DNA of 18,145 nucleotides from Sphingomonadales bacterium UBA6157 (lineage in GTDB: Bacteria; Pseudomonadota; Alphaproteobacteria; Sphingomonadales; Sphingomonadaceae): assembly GCA_002423025.1 (NCBI GenBank), contig DIUN01000025.1:25897-44041 (forward strand), in the 5' to 3' direction. Below, one piece after another: positions 7,559 to 13,989 of this stretch (position 1 is the first letter of the stretch; the number at the start of each line of letters is the position of its first letter). The translations under genes and the position numbers were made by a program. The notes under the pieces are model-generated. The model worked only from the letters and a program-made list of their open reading frames with translations. It searched no databases and was not told the DNA's origin.

Positions 7559-8329
7559 ATGTCGATAGCGTTCGAGCCCTTGACCATTGCCAGCCGGTTT
7601 TTGTCCGCAATCGACAAGGCGGACGACGCAGCCGATTGCCTCGATGCCCTGCATCGCGCCGCCCAGGAGCTTGGTTGGTCCCGGTTTGCTTATGGCTGGG
7701 CACCCGCCCTGCGGTTCCGCGCCGGGGAATCCTATCCGGTGATGACGCGGGGCTTGCCCGCCAGCTGGAAGCGGGATTGGGACAGGCATGGCTGCCATGA
7801 TCCCTATATGGAGCACGCGTGCAGCACGCCGCTGCCCTTTGCCTGGTCCCACGTCATCGAGAAGGAAGACTCGCTGTCAGGCAAACAGCGGGACTGCATC
7901 AGCTATGTGAACGACGCGATCGGGACCTCGATTGCGCTGACCATTCCGGTGCATGTGTCCGGCCGCCGTCCGGCATTCGTGTCCCTCATCGGGGAGCGGC
8001 GCCGCTCATCGCTGGAAGGCGACGTGCAGGATGACCAGATGATCGCCCTGATGCGCCTGCTGGGGCAATCGCTCGACGATCGCCTGTTCGGCAAGGCCGG
8101 CTGCCAGGGCGCCGAGGACAACCGGCTGAGCAGCCGCGAGCGCGAATGCATGGTATGGACGGCGCGCGGCAAGACGGTGGACGATATTGCCGCCATACTC
8201 GACATTTCTGCGGACACGGTGCGCGTTTATATGAAGCGCATCATGGGAAAGCTCCAGGTTTCCAACAAGACGCACGCCGTTGCCAAGGCGCTGGCACTCG
8301 GCATGATCGAGCCCACCGAGGTCAGCTGA
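7559..8329 (+). CDS. LuxR-family autoinducer-binding transcriptional regulator (LuxR solo)
   Basis: From ATG 7559 the protein is 256 residues: an N-terminal autoinducer-binding domain (about 10-165) and a C-terminal LuxR/FixJ helix-turn-helix (about 190-250; LSSRERECMVWTARGKTVDD, then DTVRVYMKRIMGKLQVSN). By-eye alignment to TraR places the conserved ligand-pocket residues as W70, D81-P82 (CHDPYME), W96 (PFAW) and G122 (AIGTS), while the usual Tyr61 position is Trp (W74). No luxI-type synthase is in the window, so it is a solo here. A TTG at 7532 would add nine residues but sits at the predicted transcription start. It is divergent from the amidase-DMFase operon with only 180 bp between start codons, making it the likely regulator of that operon. 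Whether it senses acyl-homoserine lactone or another small molecule is unknown. Confidence 0.85.
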   Translation: MSIAFEPLTIASRFLSAIDKADDAADCLDALHRAAQELGWSRFAYGWAPALRFRAGESYPVMTRGLPASWKRDWDRHGCHDPYMEHACSTPLPFAWSHVIEKEDSLSGKQRDCISYVNDAIGTSIALTIPVHVSGRRPAFVSLIGERRRSSLEGDVQDDQMIALMRLLGQSLDDRLFGKAGCQGAEDNRLSSRERECMVWTARGKTVDDIAAILDISADTVRVYMKRIMGKLQVSNKTHAVAKALALGMIEPTEVS

Positions 8330-8455
8330 ACACGGGATGCGAGGGGCCAATCCAGCCTGAAAAGGACTGCTGGCGGTGGGTAGCGCGCTTGTTGGCACGC
8401 AGCCGCCACCCCGCTAACCTCAGCCTCAGGCCGGCTATCTTGGGAGAGCGCGAAC

Positions 8456-9118
8456 TTGTCACTGTTTTCCTGGCTGCCAGGCGGATCGGGCAAGGCACGG
8501 CGGCGGCTGGCGGACTATGGCGACGAGCGCTTCGTCCACGCCGGCAAGCCGGGCTCCCTCTCGCGCGGGCAGCGTGACGAGAACCTCGCGGCCTTTGTCG
8601 CCTCAATCGAGCGCCGGATCGCCCGCGTGCAAGCCTTCGCCGCCGAACTCGGCACGGCGCTGCCAACGCCCGATGGCGATCGCGGCAATGTCCAGATGAT
8701 CGGCCAGTCGCTCGACAGCTTCTGCAAGGCGAAGCTCTCGGGCCTTACCGAAATCGAGCCAGCACTGGCGATGGACTGGCGCTCACGCGCGCCCGAAGGC
8801 CTGGAACGGCAGGTGCAGACGCTGGCCATCGACATGGGCGCCTATTGCGGCGAGGTCGGCATCCGCTGCGCACCGCAGTACCGCTGGGTCAACGACGAGA
8901 CCCGCTACACGGCCGCGACGATGATGCACACGGCGGGCCGGGTGGTGATCGGCCACGATCCAGCCGTAATTCCCACCCGCATGAACAACCACGTCGACGC
9001 CGTCGCCATCGCAGCCTTCACGCTTTCGCAGATCGTCCGCTACCGCAAATCGAAGAGCCTGTGGCGGCCCAACTATTTCAGCTTCCTTCCCGACCTTGCC
9101 GACGGACGTTATGTCTGA
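8456..9118 (+). CDS. Conserved-looking protein of unknown function, TTG start
   Basis: I do not recognise this 220-residue protein. It has no signal peptide or membrane segment and seems soluble. A basic N-terminus (KARRRLADYGDERF) leads to a helical, Arg/Ala-rich middle (about 38-66), then a mixed region with LAIDMGAYCGEVGIRC (123-138), WVNDETRY (144-151) and GRVVIGHDPAVIPTRMNN (161-178), and an aromatic tail (LWRPNYFSFLP). Three cysteines are present (90, 131, 138). The start is a TTG with GGGAGAG about seven bases upstream; the next in-frame Met is about 80 codons later. It follows the LuxR gene by 126 bp in the same direction, so co-regulation is possible, but codon use and spacing do not prove an operon. 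Coding character is good; function is unknown. Confidence 0.65.
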   Translation: MSLFSWLPGGSGKARRRLADYGDERFVHAGKPGSLSRGQRDENLAAFVASIERRIARVQAFAAELGTALPTPDGDRGNVQMIGQSLDSFCKAKLSGLTEIEPALAMDWRSRAPEGLERQVQTLAIDMGAYCGEVGIRCAPQYRWVNDETRYTAATMMHTAGRVVIGHDPAVIPTRMNNHVDAVAIAAFTLSQIVRYRKSKSLWRPNYFSFLPDLADGRYV

Positions 9119-9412
9119 GCGGAAGGCGTACGGCGGGCTGGGTACTGTCTGACCCCGGCCGCTGTAGCTTTGCACCCGCTCATATCGGGTCAGAAAATGG
9201 CCAACCGGAAAGCTTTGGCCAGCGCCTCGCGCGCGCATGTAGAAAACTGGATTAGCGTTTGATCGAAGCAGGGGTAGCGGCGTCTTTGAACATCGGCCCG
9301 GAGATTTCATCGCCCCCCCCTCAACGGACGCTCTCAGCCGGCCAGCCCTAGCACCAGCGCCCAATGGCGTTAAAATTTGCCGGGCTTGCTTGTCCATCGG
9401 CCATGGCTGTCA
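9119..9412. other. Gene-free stretch with an inverted repeat and a C8 tract
   Basis: No credible gene is seen. TCTGACCC (9148-9155) and GGGTCAGA (9187-9194) form a perfect 8-bp inverted repeat with a 31-nt loop just after the preceding gene; it could be a transcript end or an old mobile-element end. A run of eight C (9313-9320) lies midway. From about 9240 the base composition shifts toward AT, leading into the lower-GC gene on the minus strand, which marks a likely left edge of foreign DNA. Confidence 0.35.
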
Positions 9413-10201
9413 CTAATCAATAGGGACGCTTGCCGCCGCCTTCGCGTTCGCTTTCTTGGCCAAGGCATTCGCTGCCTTCTTGACCAACGCCTTTGCAGCC
9501 TTTGGTGGATCTCCGTCGAGCGTGTCCCGCTTCAGAACATCGTTCGTCAAAATCGTGCGCAACTCTTCATCGCTGGTTTTTACAGTCTCAAAGAGCCTTC
9601 TAATTTCGCGCCGTAACACACCAACGACAGCATCCGATTGCAGAATTTCAGCAATGACGAAGCGATTTACAATTTGCGCTTGCCGGTGATACTCCGCCAG
9701 AGCGTCGGATGAGACGTTCTCCCGACAGAGCAGGAAAAGCTTGCCTAGGTCATCAAGCGAGCGAGACGACAATTTTGAAATGTCAAAGTTGTAGACCTCC
9801 GTCCAATCTATCGGCTGGCCAAACTTTATCCGGTAAATTTTCCACTCAATGGCGTTGGTCAAAATCACCCATTCAATGCCTTGATGCGCACCGTAGTTAA
9901 CGGCTTGCCGAAGGTGATTCTCATTCAGCGAAGTGCCAGCCGATTTGACCTCCGCAAGGTAAGACACCTTACCCTCCACACGGATTGCCAAGTCGCAAAA
10001 CGTGCCACGAATCTGTTGTTCGCTGGTTAACTCATTGTATTTGTCATATCCGAAAACCTCACAAAGCATATCCTTGATGACCGTCACCGTGTCAGCTTCG
10101 GAAATGTCTCGTTCGCGGAGTTTTCCAACAATTGGTTGATACCGCTTCAGTCCCGCGACCAGCCGGTCATGCGCCCTCTTTGGAATCTTTACGCTAGACA
10201 T
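9413..10201 (-). CDS. Orphan HsdR N-terminal-like PD-(D/E)xK nuclease-domain protein
   Basis: The 262-residue protein carries the nuclease-like domain found at the N-terminus of type I restriction HsdR subunits (HSDR_N_2 type). An early Glu (E57 in NELTSEQQ), D70 in CDLAIR and E84-x-K86 in LAEVKSAG form the PD-(D/E)xK metal site, followed by LRQAVNYGAHQGIEWVILTN (98-117) and KIYRI, typical of this family. There is no helicase motor and no hsdM or hsdS beside it, so it is not a complete type I enzyme. The second half is charged and helical, and the tail is a Lys/Ala-rich low-complexity stretch (KAAKALVKKAANALAKKANA, about 234-253), perhaps DNA-binding. The gene is clearly AT-richer than its neighbours, suggesting horizontal transfer. 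A defence or DNA-metabolism role is possible, but catalysis is unproven. Confidence 0.8.
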   Translation of the reverse strand: MSSVKIPKRAHDRLVAGLKRYQPIVGKLRERDISEADTVTVIKDMLCEVFGYDKYNELTSEQQIRGTFCDLAIRVEGKVSYLAEVKSAGTSLNENHLRQAVNYGAHQGIEWVILTNAIEWKIYRIKFGQPIDWTEVYNFDISKLSSRSLDDLGKLFLLCRENVSSDALAEYHRQAQIVNRFVIAEILQSDAVVGVLRREIRRLFETVKTSDEELRTILTNDVLKRDTLDGDPPKAAKALVKKAANALAKKANAKAAASVPID

Positions 10202-10529
10202 TAGTGCACCCCTTGGCCTTATCTAACGGCTATTCGTCTCCGCCATTTCGCGCCGAGTCAAATCCGTTCTCTCCGCATCGGCATTTCTACCCAGCCCTTC
10301 GCGCGCGCCAAGGAGTCGGGAAATTCCCCAAATACCCAAGGCTCGCGCGCGGAGGCTTCTAAAAATTTCCGGACTGTCCACCTTGCCTCCCCCGCAGCGA
10401 ACTCGATTTCAAAAAACTAAAGCCCCCGTGCTCGCTATCGCAGCGTGAGGCGACGAACGGCATCTGCCAAACGTGAACGGAAGCGGCCTATCCCCAGGGG
10501 GAAATTGGCTTTTGGAGCTTTGAGGAATT

Positions 10530-10548
10530 CCGGGAAGCAGCGTCCCGG
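10530..10548. repeat. Small hairpin CCGGGA-N7-TCCCGG
   Basis: CCGGGA (10530-10535) pairs perfectly with TCCCGG (10543-10548) around a 7-nt loop. It lies immediately upstream of the larger inverted repeat at 10561-10628 and is probably part of the same structured element. No T-tract follows, so it is not a typical terminator. Confidence 0.45.
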
Positions 10549-10560
10549 CGGTGGAGGAAG

Positions 10561-10628
10561 GCAGCCGCGAACTAGGCTCAGCGCTAAATTTCCCTGTTTT
10601 CCCTGTTTTCGACGCACTTCGCGGCTGC
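10561..10628. repeat. Perfect 11-bp inverted repeat enclosing tandem TTCCCTGTT
   Basis: GCAGCCGCGAA (10561-10571) and TTCGCGGCTGC (10618-10628) are exact reverse complements and extend a few bases outward with one bulge (GGAAG on the left against CTTCC on the right). The 46-nt loop contains two head-to-tail copies of TTCCCTGTT (10590-10598 and 10599-10607). The arrangement suggests a cruciform, an RNA structure or a recombination or binding site rather than coding DNA. Confidence 0.6.
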
Positions 10629-10750
10629 TTCCGAGGTCGACTGCCCAAATATGTCCCTCAGAAATCTATCATTTTCCGGCATATCCGCCGATTTACGAAC
10701 AGGGAATTCGTGTCGCGATAACAGGGAAATTCTGACGCGGTTTCAGGGAA
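10587..10750. repeat. Family of AACAGGGAA repeats in both orientations
   Basis: AATTTCCCTGTT (10587-10598) is the exact 12-bp reverse complement of AACAGGGAAATT (10720-10731). Further copies are TTCCCTGTT at 10599-10607, AACAGGGAA at 10698-10706 and a degenerate TCAGGGAA at 10743-10750. Two copies thus point one way and three the other, across about 160 bp. I recall similar AACAGGGAA-rich noncoding blocks in alphaproteobacterial genomes, but cannot confirm identity here. Confidence 0.6.
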
Positions 10751-10929
10751 TGCACATTAACTAAACAGGCAAAGTGACGTGCACCCCTGATCTCCCGAAG
10801 TACAATGCGTCACTTCCGAACCTCCGCCATGGCGGAATGGAATGCTGCGTCCGTTGCTGCTGCCTGATCATGAAAATTTGAAGCCCCGCTCGGACTGCAG
10901 AAGTTTACCTGACAACACCGGCCAGCGGC

Positions 10930-12678
10930 CTATCGCTGATAAACCACCTTGCCGCTGACGATGGTCGCCCGAATCCTGCCGGCCAGGATTTTTCCCGGCG
11001 CGGTCTCGGCAAGGGCGAAGGGATCAATATCCATCACTGTCAGATCAGCCCATCGGCCCTTGGCAATGATCCCCGTCTGGTCTTCGCGGAAGGCGGCATA
11101 GGCTGACCAGCTGGTATAGGCCCGGATCGCTTCTTCGATCGTCAGCCGTTGCTCCGGATACCATCCGCCGGGGGGCTGAAGCTGCTTGTCCTGGCGGGTG
11201 GTCGCGGCATGGAGGCCGTAGAAGATGCTGTGCTCGGAGCCCGGATTGTCGGCATTGAAGGTCAGTCGCGCGCCGTCGCGGCGCAGCGTGCGCCAGGCAT
11301 AGGCGCCAAGGATGCGCTGCGGGCCCAGGCGGTCTTCGGCCCAGGTCTTGTCCTCCACCGCGTGGGGCGGTTCCATTGAGGCAATCACGCCCAGCCGGGC
11401 AAAGCGCGGCTGGTCATCGGGCGAGATGACCTGGGCGTGTTCGATCCGGTGGCGGTTGCGTGCGGTGTTGGGATCGGCCTTGAACTCCGCCTCAAGGAAA
11501 TCGAGCACTTCGCGGTTGCCCGCATCGCCGATGGCATGGATACCTAGCTGGAAGCCGGCCTTCATCGCCTCCTTGGCCAAATCACGGTCAAAGCCATAAC
11601 CGCCACCGCTGATCCCGCGGTGGCCCGGCTTGTCGGCATAGTCGGCCAGCAGCCGCGCCCCGCGCGATCCCAGCGCGCCGTCGTAATAGGCCTTGACCGC
11701 GCGCGTGACGAGCATGCTGTCACTGTCCCGGTCCGGCCCCCTGGCGATCCACTGCCGCATCAAGGGCGGGTCGCGCAGCGAGAGCATGGCATAGACCCGG
11801 ATCGGCAGGCGGTGCTGGTCCTCCAGCTGCTGGAGTGCGGCCATCGCTTGGCTGCCCACACCGGCCTCGTGAACCGCGACATAGCCGTCAGTGGCCATCT
11901 GACCCAGGCCCTTCAGCGCATGGCGCGCGACAACCGCCTGCGGCTCGGGCGGCACCGCCGCTTCGACCATCGCCGCCGCGCGGTTCAGGAACAGGCCATT
12001 GGGCTGGCCATCCGTGCCCAGCCGCATCTCGCCCCCGACCGGAACCGGGCTGGCCTTGGTGATCTCGCCGGCATCGAGCGCGGCCTGGTTGGTCCAGATT
12101 GCAAAACCGTGCAGGCTGCGCAGCACCACCGGATGATCGGGCACCGCTGCGCTCAACTGCTGCTTGTCCGGATAGCGGTTAGCCCAGGCACCCTCGTCCC
12201 ACCCGGCACCGAAGATCCATTCGCCCTTGGGGACGGACTTCGCCCGCTCGGTCACCAACGCAACCGCCTGCGCTTCGGTGGTGACATGGGTCAGGTCGAC
12301 CGATACCAGCTTGGCGCCCAGTTCGATGAAATGGGTATGCGAATCGACCAGCCCGGGGATCACGGTCGCGCCGTTCAGATCGATCACCCGGGTCCGCTTG
12401 CCGCGCAGCGCCAGCGCCCCCTTGTCGCTGCCGACATAGATGATCTTTCCGCCGCGGATCGCCACCGCTGCGGCATCGGGGTGCCACTTGCCGTTTGTGG
12501 TGGGCGCATCGGGCGCAGGCTTGCCATCGAGCGCGGGCTCGCCCCAGCCCAGCGTATAGACACGGGCGTCGGTCAGAATCAGATCCGCACCGCCGGTATC
12601 GGCCTTGGCCGCTGACTGGGTAGCACTGACGGATATCAGGAAGACGCCGAGCAACCTTGCGAACAGACCCGCCTTCAT
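10930..12678 (-). CDS. Exported YtcJ/NfdA-like metal-dependent amidohydrolase (Amidohydro_3)
   Basis: The 582-residue protein starts with a signal peptide (about 1-26, ending TQSAAKA), so the enzyme is probably periplasmic. It is an amidohydrolase-superfamily barrel of the YtcJ type: DSHTHF gives metal ligands H114 and H116; the likely lysine ligand is K329 before YYDGALGSRGA; H381 lies in GIHAIGDAG, H414 in RIEHAQ and the catalytic Asp D477 in NADNPGSEHS. Length fits the family (about 540-600 with signal). Characterised relatives include N-substituted formamide deformylase, but most YtcJ-like enzymes have no known substrate. An AGGGAGC ribosome site lies about nine bases before ATG 12678. 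It is divergent from an exported MBL-fold hydrolase 153 bp away. A formamide substrate would fit the DMFase-like locus upstream, but this is inference. Confidence 0.88.
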   Translation of the reverse strand: MKAGLFARLLGVFLISVSATQSAAKADTGGADLILTDARVYTLGWGEPALDGKPAPDAPTTNGKWHPDAAAVAIRGGKIIYVGSDKGALALRGKRTRVIDLNGATVIPGLVDSHTHFIELGAKLVSVDLTHVTTEAQAVALVTERAKSVPKGEWIFGAGWDEGAWANRYPDKQQLSAAVPDHPVVLRSLHGFAIWTNQAALDAGEITKASPVPVGGEMRLGTDGQPNGLFLNRAAAMVEAAVPPEPQAVVARHALKGLGQMATDGYVAVHEAGVGSQAMAALQQLEDQHRLPIRVYAMLSLRDPPLMRQWIARGPDRDSDSMLVTRAVKAYYDGALGSRGARLLADYADKPGHRGISGGGYGFDRDLAKEAMKAGFQLGIHAIGDAGNREVLDFLEAEFKADPNTARNRHRIEHAQVISPDDQPRFARLGVIASMEPPHAVEDKTWAEDRLGPQRILGAYAWRTLRRDGARLTFNADNPGSEHSIFYGLHAATTRQDKQLQPPGGWYPEQRLTIEEAIRAYTSWSAYAAFREDQTGIIAKGRWADLTVMDIDPFALAETAPGKILAGRIRATIVSGKVVYQR

Positions 12679-12775
12679 ATCCGTTTGCTCCCTGGCATGT
12701 TCGTCGTCAGATTATTTGAGACAGCTGGCGGCGCAGATTAGCGGAGGGTCGGCCTCATCTGGGATTGATGTTAGG

Positions 12776-12803
12776 CGGCGATCTTGCGGTGTTGCAAGCG
12801 CCG
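12776..12803 (+). promoter_or_regulatory. Bulged inverted repeat before the MBL-fold gene
   Basis: CGGCG-at-CTTGC (12776-12787) pairs with GCAAG-CGCCG (12794-12803), ten base pairs with a 2-nt bulge and a 6-nt loop, ending 28 bases before the MBL ATG. It could be an operator in the divergent promoter region or a leader hairpin. No T-run follows, so it is unlikely to be a terminator. Confidence 0.4.
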
Positions 12804-12831
12804 AAGTGCGATGGTGAGGGGGAGCAATGAT

Positions 12832-13806
12832 ATGCAATGGCGAACGTGGATTGGCTGGTTGGCAGTCGCTGCCGGTGCGGCGGCGTTGCTTGTTGCACTC
12901 GCGCCCTTTGCCTTCGCCGAACTGACCATGGCCGCTGCCACGCTCGAAACGAACATCATGCCTGCGCCGGCCAATCCGGCGCAATTCCGGCCCCTGCCTG
13001 GCCGGGCTGCGGGAACGGTTGTCGACGGGCATTGGCGTGTCGAGAAGATTGCGCCAGGCACATGGGCAATCGGCGAGCCCGCCGCCGATCCCGACAACTA
13101 CGAATATCTGCTGGTCGGCAATCGCCGCGCGCTCCTGATCGACAGCGGTGCAACCCGCAATCACGACATCCGCCGCGTCATTGCTGGCCTCACGGCGCTG
13201 CCGGTTACCGTCGTTCCCAGCCACCTGCATCACGACCACACCAACGGTCTCGGTTTCTTTCGCGATATCGCACTGATCGACCTGCCGGAAACGCGTGCCC
13301 GCGCGCAGGGCAATGATGTGCGTCTGGGCCGCTATCAATATGCCCGCCCGGAACCGGTCGGCTTCACGGTGACACAATGGATCAGGCCTGGAGAGACGAT
13401 TGATCTTGGCGGCCGTTCCGTCACCATCCTGTCCACGCCCGGCCATACCACGAATTCGGTTTCGGTCTGGGAGCCGGCCGGCAAGCGCCTCTATACCGGT
13501 GATTTCCTCTACCCGACGACGCTCTATGCTTTCGCGCCGGACTCCAGCCTTTCAACCTATGTCACGACCATCGACCGACTGCTTGCCTTGCTGCCGCATG
13601 ACACAAGGCTCTACGGTGCTCACTGCTGCCGCAATGATGCCCCGCCTCAGGCGCCGTGGCTTTCAACGAACGACCTTGAAGACACAAGAGCCGCCATCAA
13701 ACGTATCCAGTCTGGCGACCTCGACGGCCGCGGGTTCATTATCCGCCGCTTTCCGATCAACAATCGGATGACGATGCTTACACTCTATCCGCTGGCAAAT
13801 AGGTAA
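12832..13806 (+). CDS. Exported metallo-beta-lactamase-fold hydrolase
   Basis: From ATG 12832 the protein is 324 residues. An N-terminal hydrophobic segment (about 5-30, WIGWLAVAAGAAALLVALAP) is a signal peptide or membrane anchor placing the enzyme in the periplasm. The MBL metal motif HLHHDH (H131, H133, D135, H136) is followed by PGHTTNS (H205), TGDFLYP (D224) and a final GAHCC (H264), giving the complete binuclear zinc set. Substrate is unknown; such enzymes include lactonases, phosphodiesterases and glyoxalase II relatives. The start is chosen because GAGGGGGAG lies eight bases before ATG 12832, while a TTG 16 codons earlier sits inside an inverted repeat and lacks a ribosome site. It shares a divergent control region with the exported amidohydrolase, which suggests a joint role in processing an external compound. 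Confidence 0.87.
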   Translation: MQWRTWIGWLAVAAGAAALLVALAPFAFAELTMAAATLETNIMPAPANPAQFRPLPGRAAGTVVDGHWRVEKIAPGTWAIGEPAADPDNYEYLLVGNRRALLIDSGATRNHDIRRVIAGLTALPVTVVPSHLHHDHTNGLGFFRDIALIDLPETRARAQGNDVRLGRYQYARPEPVGFTVTQWIRPGETIDLGGRSVTILSTPGHTTNSVSVWEPAGKRLYTGDFLYPTTLYAFAPDSSLSTYVTTIDRLLALLPHDTRLYGAHCCRNDAPPQAPWLSTNDLEDTRAAIKRIQSGDLDGRGFIIRRFPINNRMTMLTLYPLANR

Positions 13807-13932
13807 CGCATGGGAGCGTGATGCGAAGGACAGTGGCCCTCGCAGCAGTGGCTGAAATGGTAATTGGGTCGTTCGATACAGCCATGATGCATAGCGCGGA
13901 AAACCGGCCTGTGGGCCGTCACTAAATTGTGG

Positions 13933-13961
13933 GCTTGCGCGCCAGTGGCGTGGCGGCAAGC
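13933..13961 (+). promoter_or_regulatory. Inverted repeat GCTTGC...GCAAGC before the acyl-CoA dehydrogenase gene
   Basis: GCTTGC (13933-13938) and GCAAGC (13956-13961) are exact reverse complements, with inner CGCC/GGCG pairing, located 28 bases before ATG 13990. Together with CGGCC-TGTG-GGCCG at 13905-13918, this makes the 183-bp gap after the MBL gene rich in dyads. The CTTGC/GCAAG arms resemble those before the MBL gene, at a different spacing. Confidence 0.35.
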
Positions 13962-13989
13962 ATGCGGGCGGACAAGAGGACCTGAGACG

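Larger units (their letters stand above)
10202..10929. other. Long noncoding region with inverted repeats (structured element)
   Basis: About 730 bp hold no convincing gene; the frames at 10409-10648 (minus) and 10445-10735 (plus) look like chance translation of a noncoding element. The left part has an imperfect GC-rich dyad (CTTCGCGCGCGCC at 10298-10309 region, against GGCTCGCGCGCGGAGG ending near 10354). The central part (10530-10750) carries a small hairpin, a perfect 11-bp inverted repeat and several AACAGGGAA copies, listed separately. The right part (10760-10929) shows nothing I can name and leads to the 3' end of the amidohydrolase gene. Confidence 0.45.

Noticed and set aside
9313..9320. 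C8 tract as a phase-variable switch
   Set aside because: It lies in gene-free DNA about 90 bp from the end of the nearest gene and not in a promoter I can recognise.
9413..10201. Complete type I restriction-modification system
   Set aside because: Only the HsdR N-terminal-like domain is present; no helicase motor, HsdM or HsdS gene is in the window.
10409..10735. Overlapping frames on both strands in the repeat region
   Set aside because: They translate inverted repeats, lack ribosome sites and have biased, non-protein-like composition.
11620..12615. 331-codon open frame on the plus strand
   Set aside because: Antisense shadow of the exported amidohydrolase gene, whose motifs are unambiguous on the minus strand.
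12712..13446. 244-codon open frame on the minus strand
   Set aside because: Antisense to the MBL-fold gene and crosses the divergent control region; no ribosome site or motif.
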